Notes under the pieces: generated by a model
The model's input: the letters and a program-made list of their open reading frames with translations, nothing else
What the model was told of the DNA's origin: nothing
Database searches by the model: none
Translations under genes and position numbers: made by a program
Source: Brachionus plicatilis
Lineage: Eukaryota > Rotifera > Eurotatoria > Ploima > Brachionidae
DNA: 15,663 nt
NCBI GenBank assembly: GCA_010279815.1
Contig: QEOQ01000602.1
Span: 5,722 to 21,384, forward strand
Direction: 5' to 3'
In this document: positions 9,301 through 15,663 of the stretch, one piece after another
Layout of the letters: each line of letters opens with the position of its first letter
Position numbering within the stretch: the stretch's first letter is position 1

Positions 9301-12040
9301 CTATTTCATAAATGATATTTTTAAAAAAATTAGTACAGTGTCGATTTGACAAGTGCATTTCTGGTAATTTTACGTAAATTTACGTAAAAATTGGTAAAAA
9401 TGAAAATGCCAAAAAAAAATCTCAATTTTTTGAATTTTTTATTATTTTCTAATAAATTTTGAAAAAAGGAGTTTCTATTTATTTGATTATATTTTACCAA
9501 AAGTTACTTTTTTTACGTAAATTTAGGTAAAAAAAGGTAAAATATGGTAAAATAAAGTATTTTTTGAAATAAATTTTTCCTAATAAATTAGCAGTCCGAC
9601 CATCCGCCATTTGTAAAATTCTCAGAAACTAAGAGTCAATTTTATGATTAAATTATCATTTCAGTCAAAACTTTCTATTATTTATTTCTTAATAAACACA
9701 AATTTTATATATTTAATATTTCCGGTTTCTAAAAGAATGATTCACATATTTTTTCATAATATTTTTTCTTTAAAACCAAGTGTTCAAAATCTTCAATTTT
9801 TAGAATTCAGAAGAGAAAATTCCAATAACTGCAGAGTGTCCAACACAAATAATCGGCGAAAGAAGCCTTAAATAAAATAAGTTATTTATTTCTTATTTTA
9901 CTTTGTCAGTTTGAATTTTTATATTTGATAAAATTTAAATTAAATTAACTTTTTTTAGCTAAACTTTTTTGTCATTTAATTAATTATATAGTCATATTGA
10001 CATTTTTTGTGCAAAAAAAACAATTTTTAAGCAGATAACTAATAATGAATAAGAGTAAGCAGATAAGAAACCTGCTAGTAATTGAGTCGAAAATTTTGTT
10101 TGAGTTGTTTTTCACAAAAAAATGCATCTCGTTTAAAGAAAATTTTAGAGTCATGTTTCATGTAAACTTTGTATTTTTCTTGTATATATTAGAAGAGAGA
10201 AAAGGCCATACATTTCTTTTATTTAAGTCACTTTTTTGTAGTGAATAATTGTATAATAAAAAAAACTTTGATTACCTAACTTTCTTTAATTTGAAGAAAA
10301 ACGAAAATTTTTTTGTTAGAAGGAAGCATTCATGTCATAAAAATAAATCGTAAACTTAGTCTTTAAAAATGAGATCATAAACTAAATTTTTTTAATTTTC
10401 AATGAAAAAATTCAAGCTTGTTAGTTTGCTTGTTAGATCTGCTTTTGCCTCTTATTTATCTGTTTATATCGGTCTTTAACGCTGCTTCTATATATGTTAG
10501 TCTAAGGAATCTGGCCTGAATTATTTCGATTAACTTCAGAGGAGATAAAAAGAAGACAAAGAACTAAATTGTGTTGAATAAACGTTTATTATAAATTTAA
10601 AGTAAATAGGAAAAATAGCGTAGCAAGCTTTTGTTTAAATTTTATACTAGGTGAAGTTTTGACACTAACTTTATGTTATGTTTCAAATAATATTTAGGTT
10701 CAATCAGATAATTTATATTAAAAATATTTAATAATCAATTAAAAATTTCAACAATTTTTTTCTCATGTTTTTGTTATTTTTTATATTTTTGTTATTAAAA
10801 CGAAAAAAATCATTGAGTTATTTCTTAATTTATTATTATTTTTAACCAGACTTGTTTATAAGTCACAGTTTTAAGTCTAAGTCACAAAAATTTAAGTCAA
10901 AGTTATGACTTGCACACAAATTTTTATCAAAATCTGCTTCAATTGGACCAGTTGGACAATTGGACAAGAATTTTTTCTAAATCTGGTTACATTAACAGAC
11001 CACATAGGTCAAGATTAGCAGCCAGAAATTTGGAAGCAACTACTTTATTGGTATCAAATATGGATTTATTAAATCATTGACTTGACTTGACTTAAAACTT
11101 GTGACTTAAAAACAAGTCTGTTTTTAACTAATGTCAAGTTTTAAACATAGTAAATTTTACTCAACAAATTAATAATTAAAGATTCTAATTGACTTAAATA
11201 TGAGTTCAGATATTTTTTTAAATTTTTGAAGTTGTTCTTAATTAAAAAAATATTTGAAATTTGACTGAATGTCAAATTAATTTATTGGGTTTTAGCATAG
11301 TAAATAAGATAAAAAAAATATTTTGAATTAATTAAAATTAAGTCTTAAAATTACATATATTACATAATAATCTTTCAGAAATTTAATTTATTCTAATACA
11401 AATTTTAAATTTCTCTTATTTAAAGATTCAAAAAATAGCTTACAGTATTCAAGAAAAATTTTGTCTAGTTTTTGATTGATTATTACGTAAAAAAATTTAA
11501 AGTCTTAAAAATAAATATTTTCTACTTACTACTAGCTTGTTCAGCGTTACCAGAAAAACCTAGCTGCGGAAAATCACCATCATTTAGCTTAAAACCAACT
11601 TCTTGTCTAATATTGTGATTAATATTTTTAAGCGAAATTTTTCCACTAGACCTCCCAGGAACCATACTATTTTTAGGAGTCAAACAACCAGGCTGATTTT
11701 GAATATTATAATGACACTCAATAGTCTGTTTTATAAGATTAACATGGTTGAATACTTTTTTGTACATTTTTTGGTCGGCTATGTAAGGCTCGTGAGGCAC
11801 ATTAAGGCTTTGAGTTGCTTGGACTGGAGCTGGTAAATTGGACGGATAATGATAAAAAACCTGTCTCGGGACCATAATTTGACTTGGTGCATAATATGGA
11901 CTAGAGGCATAACCGAATGGAATGTGTGAAATAATGACAGGAGAAGTGGTGCCTGTGGACGGATCTAAAACAAATGTTTGCACCGATGGTATCGAATATG
12001 CTATGGGTATAAATTCTTGAGCGTTAGGAGAAAGTGTCAT
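6338..12040 (-). CDS. SECISBP2L: SECIS-binding protein 2 (SBP2/SBP2L-like), two coding exons
   Basis: Exon 1 is 12040-11530 and exon 2 is 7995-6338; joined they give 2169 nt, 722 residues. SBP2 binds the SECIS stem-loop in selenoprotein mRNA 3' UTRs and recruits the selenocysteine elongation factor so UGA is read as Sec. The N-terminus has LSPNAQEFIP (3-12), then a Pro/Tyr/Ser-rich stretch and GDFPQL near 158. The SECIS-interaction region is seen in FTNPLD and STLKKIILREREEKKKQ (about 236-275). IHSRKFREYC, RFQDRLYQKNPAKAKIKRR and the L7Ae/L30e RNA-binding domain (about 404-506) follow, with CVILAPNCEKIESKGGLDD and NKLVPVSVVGIFDYSGAE. The C-terminal tail carries four HSR/HTRxxS motifs (561-636) and SEPISEL, features shared with the SBP2L paralogue, so SBP2L-like is the better label. 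The ATG at 12040 is the first one in frame with the PAM2-like motif. The joining codon (A/CT) keeps frame. Extra small exons inside the intron cannot be excluded. Confidence 0.94.
7939..8058. repeat. Direct repeat copy 1: SBP2 intron end plus start of exon 2
   Basis: This copy spans the functional exon 2 acceptor of SBP2 (AG at 7996-7997, minus strand), about 60 nt of intron and the first 57 nt of exon 2. It is nearly identical to 8702-8822, in the same orientation 763 bp away. I count two substitutions and one 1-nt indel over about 120 bp, all in the intronic part. Confidence 0.95.
8072..8118. repeat. Nested inverted repeat / hairpin in SBP2 intron
   Basis: GTTAATCA (8073-8080) pairs perfectly with TGATTAAC (8110-8117). 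Inside is a second small stem, GGC-tagt-GCC, and a GTCGAC palindrome. The loop is clearly more GC-rich than the surrounding sequence. It lies about 75 nt upstream, in the transcript, of the true exon 2 acceptor. It could be a structured intronic element or part of a mobile element. Confidence 0.5.
8702..8822. repeat. Direct repeat copy 2: duplicated SBP2 acceptor and exon start inside the intron
   Basis: This copy repeats the intron end, acceptor AG (8759-8760, minus strand) and first 56 nt of exon 2 (8758-8703) without a change in the coding part. Read from exon 1 through this copy, the frame gives LECNHLRASSNEKSNDST, then QLF and a stop at 8691-8693. A transcript using it would lack the SECIS-binding domain. 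It lies upstream of the authentic acceptor in the transcript. The boundary carries a GAGTTGA microhomology. Confidence 0.95.
9355..9556. repeat. ACGTAAA/GGTAAA repeat cluster with a perfect 22-bp palindrome
   Basis: A perfect palindrome lies at 9368-9389 (TTTTACGTAAA and its mirror half). About 120 bp on, a related ACGTAAATTTAGGTAAA motif is followed by three more GGTAAAA units (about 9511-9552). A CAGTGTCGATTTGACAAGTG stretch starts at about 9337 just before the first cluster and could be a transposon terminus, but no matching second end was found. Confidence 0.45.
10839..10846. repeat. Target-site duplication, left copy
   Basis: TTTTTAAC directly flanks the left terminal inverted repeat. 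The same 8 bases directly follow the right one. Confidence 0.8.
10847..11120. mobile_element. hAT-like MITE (274 bp)
   Basis: The element begins CAGACTTGTTTATAAGTCAC and ends with the reverse complement of CAGACTTGTTTTTAAGTCAC. The terminal inverted repeats cover about 31-32 bp (10847-10877 and 11089-11120), with one mismatch and one 1-nt gap. Both ends abut TTTTTAAC, an 8-bp direct duplication. An 8-bp target duplication and CAG-starting termini are characteristic of the hAT superfamily. Both inner arms repeat AAGTC(A) several times, like subterminal transposase-binding motifs. There is no transposase frame, so it is non-autonomous. It sits in the SBP2 intron about 410 nt after the donor. 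Confidence 0.85.
11121..11128. repeat. Target-site duplication, right copy
   Basis: TTTTTAAC directly follows the right terminal inverted repeat and is identical to 10839-10846. Confidence 0.8.
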
Positions 12041-12441
12041 CGTTAATGATTCATTTGAGTTTATTCGCCTAGTTTAAAATCTAATTTTGAATTTTAGAAT
12101 TTAATTAAAAATTTGATGTTTCGATATTGAATTAAAAGGTAGTCTTTCGATAATTATGATTTAGTTTTGTTCATTTTTGAGGCATATTTTAAATTTATTT
12201 ATTCACTCTTCTTAATTTATTACTTAATTAAAGATTTTTTTTAAATTGGAATTTTTTTCGCTAAAACTAAAATTTAATCAAATTAAAAAAACATGTGAGA
12301 GTAAGCTCGAAAAATAAAAATGTCAAAAATTGAGTCAAAAAAATTCAGATGTTTAGATAAGGCTTAGCATTTAAAATCAATTCGACTTTAAAAAATGAGT
12401 ATAAATTCACTAAAAAAAATTGAATAAAAATTAAAAAAAAA
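12041..12441. promoter_or_regulatory. Divergent promoter region of SBP2 (-) and the amidohydrolase-like gene (+)
   Basis: These 401 bp separate two start codons pointing away from each other, so both promoters and 5' UTRs should be here unless there are non-coding upstream exons. The only core-like element I can point to is TATAAA at 12400-12405, 37 bp before the plus-strand ATG. It is close for a TATA box and may be chance in this composition. Confidence 0.5.
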
Positions 12442-13299
12442 ATGTTGAAAATTTTAATTTTTCTCTATTTTATTAGCGCAATTAATACAAGCACATTTTT
12501 TGGTCACAAAAAATACACCGAGTTCGAAATAGGAAATTTGAATATATTGATAAGTGTGCCGCATGGTGGAAATCTTTTTCCTGATCAAATACCTGACCGT
12601 ACCGAAGATGGACTAGGAAATTTCAAAGGTGATTACAACACTAGACCCTTTGGCCAAGAGTTAAGCACCCAATTGCATGGTTTATTTGGTCAAAAGCCTT
12701 TTATGGTTTACAATAACCTTCATAGGAGAAAAATGGACCCGAACCGAAATTCGAGTGTTTGTTGCTCTAGCCAAACTGCTAATTTAGAGTGTCATGCGGC
12801 TCATTTTGAGTACCACAAATTTATATCAGATTATGCCAAAAATATGAGCCAAGTCTATAAATATTTACTCATTTTTGACATACATGGTCAGTCACATAAA
12901 GAAAATTGGACTGAGCTTGGATATTTATTGGGCAGAAATGAGCTGAATAAGGTGTTAGTGGAAGAGACTAGCAAAAGTTCAGTAAATTCACTCAAAGAGT
13001 CCGGGGCATATTCGATGGAAGAAATAATTAGAGGAAATGTTTCTTTCGGAGCGTTTATGGAAAGAGAACATTTTAGAGTTGTGCCTTCGCCTTCGATTAA
13101 GAGACCTGACCAAGGTGGCTACTATTCCGGTGGATACATAACAGCTGCTCATAAATCCCAAAAAGTGAACACAATTCAGATCGAATTGACTTATGGTTTG
13201 AGAAAATCAATTGCAGTCGCAAAGCTAAACGCTGCCAAGTTGGCAAAATCAATTCATGATTTTTATAAGTTTCATAGGTTTTATTTAAACTTTTATTAA
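12442..13299 (+). CDS. Secreted N-formylglutamate amidohydrolase-like protein
   Basis: An intronless frame of 285 residues starting at a true ATG. The first about 17-20 residues (hydrophobic LKILIFLYFISAI core) look like a signal peptide, so the protein is probably exported or luminal. The body resembles the FGase family of metal-dependent amide hydrolases. It has VPHGG (39-43), GDYNTRPF (63-70), HRRKMDPNR (94-102), FDIHGQSH (145-152), LGYLLGR and a late IQIELTYGLR (246-254, Glu248). His41, the HRxxxDxNR block, Asp146/His148 and Glu248 are plausible metal and substrate residues; that role is inferred from the family. Bacterial relatives remove formate from formylglutamate in histidine breakdown, but the animal substrate is unknown and the secreted location argues for something else. 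CC (107-108) and C117 could form a disulfide. It is head-to-head with SBP2 and tail-to-tail with alpha-catenin. Confidence 0.75.
   Translation: MLKILIFLYFISAINTSTFFGHKKYTEFEIGNLNILISVPHGGNLFPDQIPDRTEDGLGNFKGDYNTRPFGQELSTQLHGLFGQKPFMVYNNLHRRKMDPNRNSSVCCSSQTANLECHAAHFEYHKFISDYAKNMSQVYKYLLIFDIHGQSHKENWTELGYLLGRNELNKVLVEETSKSSVNSLKESGAYSMEEIIRGNVSFGAFMEREHFRVVPSPSIKRPDQGGYYSGGYITAAHKSQKVNTIQIELTYGLRKSIAVAKLNAAKLAKSIHDFYKFHRFYLNFY
13292..13297 (-). promoter_or_regulatory. Candidate alpha-catenin polyadenylation signal
   Basis: AATAAA on the minus strand, 95 nt past the alpha-catenin stop. It overlaps the last codons of the plus-strand amidohydrolase-like gene. I see no earlier perfect hexamer, so the two mRNAs may overlap at their 3' ends. 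Confidence 0.35.
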
Positions 13300-13308
13300 A
13301 ATTATGAA

Positions 13309-13318
13309 AATAAATAAA
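13309..13318 (+). promoter_or_regulatory. Polyadenylation signals of the amidohydrolase-like gene
   Basis: Two overlapping AATAAA hexamers lie 10-14 nt past the stop codon at 13297-13299. The position is right for a very short 3' UTR. Confidence 0.5.
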
Positions 13319-13391
13319 ATTTTTTAGTTTTTTCTATTTCTTATTTGAACGCCATTTTCTGGTGACGTAAATGTTCTAATTCCATAGAAAC

Positions 13392-15663
13392 TCATGCTTC
13401 GAACTCACTTAGAAGTTTTAAAGGAGTCATAATGTTTCGCTTTGACGCTTTGCGCACCAGCCCAGATGTGTCATACTGAGTTGGCTTTACTACCAAAGGC
13501 TTCAGCTCGGGAGGTTTCATTTTCCATTGAACAATTGGCTTTTTCGATCCAGTTTTGCTAGTGTACTTTGTAGACGCAACATAAGACGCTTTTACCACCG
13601 ATGCAACAGTGTTCATCAGATTTTTTGACGAAATAAGAAGTGATGACGCACTTTCCGGCTTTTAAATAAAAAAATAAAATTAGCTTTAAATTATTTTATT
13701 GAATTAATGGTAGGATAAAAAAAAGTTAAAATAATCTAAGGAAAGAAATGTGGGTGTTAGTTCTATCCACACTTTTTTTACTGTTAATATCTCCCACTAA
13801 AGCAATTTAGTTCACAGATTAATTTCCTTGGTAATTAAAAAATATTTACTCATTTTTTCCAATTTGGATATAAGCAACGTCTGAAAAAAAATTTTTTACA
13901 AAGTTAATTTTCTAAAGTTTTTTGGCATTCAAAATTTTAACTAAAAAAAAATTAAAAAATGTAAAACAGACAATTCGATTTTTTTAAAACTAGATTTTAT
14001 ATTTGGTTCGTTTGATTTTAATTTATTAATATTGTTATCTTAATAATTTGATTTTCCTAAATTTTTTTAAATAATTAATTTAGAGATTTTATAATGAAAG
14101 TAAACGACTTTTATTAAAATTCGGGAAGCATATAAAAAATTTAAAAACAAAACTTAAATTATAAAAAAATATCTAAAACATAGGACAAATCACAATAATA
14201 ATTAATTTCCAATTAAAAAAAATAATTTTATAGTATTTTTTCTGACCTGGAAAGTTATATTTCAGCATATAACTAATGAAAAAATATTCTTTACGATTTT
14301 TTCAAAAATTTTTGAGAAAAGAATCTTTGAATTTATTTTTTGTCAGTGGTTAATTTTCAATTAGGACTTAAAACTTTAAAAATATCCCCAAACAAATTTT
14401 AGTCAAAAAATAGATAAATGTTTAAAGTTCTTCTATTTCTCAAATTTTCATTGTATTGCGCAATGTACTGCTATAGACGATCTCCTAGTAGGCCGCCTTC
14501 TCAAGCTTCCTTGCCCTTGCTTTGTTTTTATTATTATTATTATTTTAAGTAGCTATGTTTTATTTACTGATTTTTAAAATCTGAAATGCTTGATGTCCAT
14601 AACCGAGAGAAAATTATAAAGAAACATAGGCTGCTATTTAATACCGTATCTAAATAAATGAATTAAGTATCTAATTTTTGAATAAAAAAATCAAATGAAA
14701 ATAATATCTAATAAAATTTATTCCTATATCTTAAAATATTATTTTGTATCTTATTTAAGTGAAATGATTTTTTTTGATGTTAAATGTATCAATATAAACT
14801 TATATTTCTCAATTAAACTATAAATAATCCGTAAAAAATCACCTGATTTTTTGATCATGGTTTTGAAATCTAGATTGAGAATTACTTTGGATGTTAGCAA
14901 ATTTTATTTTTAACTTAAAATTAATAAAATTACGAATCGTCTAATAAATTAATTATAAATAAAGTTTCAAGCGGAGAAGCATTTTGAGACAAATCTTTTA
15001 ACCAAAGAAGCGATAAATTTAATTGTGACACTGACAGTCACATAAGAAATTAATTTCTTTATTTCAGTACATAGCTCCTTCGGAATACAAAATAGGGTAA
15101 GTGTTAAATTAAATTAAATAAGGTGTTTTTTTTATTTTTTTTTTTAAATACCTCTTCTTTTATTTGGTAACTTACAAGTATTTTTGATCTTTGAAAAATT
15201 TTAAAAAAATTATTTCTCAAAAAAAATGCTATTTTCAAAATAAAATAAAAAAATCTTACATCAATAATATTCTCCTTTACTTTTGAACCAATATTGAGCT
15301 GATTACAAAAGAGCGGAATTAAATTCAAATATCGATTGAGCTCTTTTTTCGATTGGGACTCGGGGCACTCGTCATGCAAATTGCGGCATAACTTTTCCAA
15401 TTTAGTGCCAATTTCAGATATTTTCTTGGCCGCTTGTATTATCCCAGCGATGCTTTTAATGGGACCTTTACCTCTTGTAAAATTAGTCATATCTATCATC
15501 AGAACACACATTTGTTTAGATAAAACAATTATGTCATTTGAATTGTCATCCCACTTGAGTACTTCCCGGTCAAAATTTGTTCTTTCTTGATCAAATGAGT
15601 TCAATTTTTCATTTATTTCTTCAGTAATTTCCACATTAGGCTCTGCTTGGACTTGGTCATCAA
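13392..15663 (-). CDS. CTNNA: Alpha-catenin, C-terminal actin-binding part (5' end outside window)
   Basis: Visible exons are 15663-15260 (continuing past the edge) and the last exon 13658-13392. Alpha-catenin links beta-catenin/cadherin to F-actin at adherens junctions. The upstream exon encodes the start of the actin-binding domain: KWDDNSNDIIVLSKQMCVLM, then MTNFTRGKGPIKS, IIQAAKKISEIGTKL and FCNQLNIGSKVKENIID. The last exon gives SSKNLMNTVASVVKASYVAS, VQWKMKPPELKPLV and a final KLLSEFEA, each with a clear counterpart in vertebrate and fly alpha-catenins. The donor after IID is GTAAGA (15259) and the acceptor is TAAAAG (13659), both phase 0. Compared with the family, a short stretch (the GGELVVSG segment) is missing between them, so a micro-exon probably lies in the intron. 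Which paralogue (E/N/T-like) cannot be said; invertebrates usually have one. Confidence 0.96.
13659..15259 (-). other. Alpha-catenin last intron(s), about 1.6 kb
   Basis: A/T-rich, with no clear exon. A 15-nt segment at 13782-13796 (TGGGAGATATTAACA, encoding WEILT) is flanked by TTTAG and GTAAAA and is a candidate for the missing micro-exon. A GC-richer island with an ATT run lies at about 14447-14546. Read on past 15260, the penultimate exon stays open only into low-complexity F/I/K codons, which look intronic. Confidence 0.6.
14447..14546. repeat. GC-richer island followed by an (ATT)n run
   Basis: About 80 nt of balanced composition (about 14447-14525) ends in TTATTATTATTATTATT (14528-14544), in a region otherwise about 80% A/T. 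A unique-looking body with a 3' triplet run is the shape of some LINE or SINE 3' ends. No family is recognised, and the frame through it on the plus strand (RRSPSRPPSQASLPLLCF) cannot be assigned. Confidence 0.35.

Larger units (their letters stand above)
7996..11529 (-). other. SBP2 large intron (about 3.5 kb) with inserted repeats
   Basis: The donor is GTAAGT at 11529-11524 and the acceptor ATTTTAG at 7996. The intron is about seventy times longer than the TSEN2 introns. It contains the duplicated acceptor segment, a hairpin element (about 8072-8118), an ACGTAAA palindrome cluster (about 9355-9556) and a hAT-like MITE (10847-11120). Plus-strand frames at 9644-9871 and 10045-10248 have no family resemblance and are probably chance. 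No further SBP2 exon was recognised. Confidence 0.85.

Noticed and set aside
9644..9871. 75-codon plus-strand frame with ATG inside the SBP2 intron
   Set aside because: Hydrophobic/low-complexity composition, no homologue recognised, no supporting signals.
10045..10248. 67-codon plus-strand frame inside the SBP2 intron
   Set aside because: Same composition as random A/T-rich sequence; no motif.
11603..11836. Plus-strand frame opposite SBP2 exon 1
   Set aside because: Antisense shadow of a well-supported exon.
15104..15259. Continuation of the alpha-catenin penultimate exon past IID
   Set aside because: A GTAAGA donor follows GAT at 15260, and beyond it the codons are low-complexity with no match to alpha-catenin.
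15336..15590. Plus-strand frame opposite alpha-catenin
   Set aside because: Antisense shadow of the conserved actin-binding domain.
1..15663. CRISPR array, operon or other prokaryotic organisation
   Set aside because: No regularly spaced repeats; genes are split by spliceosomal introns and encode animal proteins.

Overview
The window is nuclear DNA from an AT-rich invertebrate animal. Three of its genes are eukaryotic housekeeping or animal genes: tRNA-splicing endonuclease subunit 2, SECIS-binding protein 2 and alpha-catenin. They carry spliceosomal introns, and alpha-catenin points to a metazoan. The phylum cannot be fixed from the sequence. Introns of 45-53 nt, very low GC and jockey-like LINE debris would fit a rotifer or another small-genome invertebrate, but that is inference.

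Layout. 1-4172: about 4.1 kb with no convincing host gene. It holds a fold-back repeat (about 244-438), a probable tRNA-derived SINE (about 1445-1590, minus) and a decayed non-LTR retrotransposon reverse-transcriptase fragment (about 1648-2080, minus). 4173-5461 (+): TSEN2, five exons, complete. 5462-6337: convergent intergenic gap. 6338-12040 (-): SECISBP2/SECISBP2L-like gene in two coding exons, split by a 3.5-kb intron. That intron contains a near-identical 120-bp copy of the exon 2 splice-acceptor region, a hAT-like MITE with an 8-bp target duplication, and a palindromic ACGTAAA repeat cluster. 12041-12441: divergent promoter space. 12442-13299 (+): intronless, probably secreted N-formylglutamate-amidohydrolase-like protein. 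13392-15663 (-): C-terminal end of alpha-catenin, running off the right edge; its coding sequence ends only 92 bp from the end of the amidohydrolase-like gene, tail to tail.

The genes do not form a pathway. TSEN2 cuts introns out of pre-tRNAs, SBP2 directs selenocysteine insertion at UGA codons, alpha-catenin couples cadherin-beta-catenin to F-actin, and the amidohydrolase-like protein is an uncharacterised secreted enzyme candidate. The most interesting points are the duplicated splice-acceptor/exon segment in SBP2, the fourfold HSRxxS motif array in the SBP2 tail, a PAM2-like motif at the SBP2 N-terminus, the lack of CAG at all six inferred 3' splice sites, and the clean hAT-type MITE. I did not find evidence for an entirely new multi-gene system.
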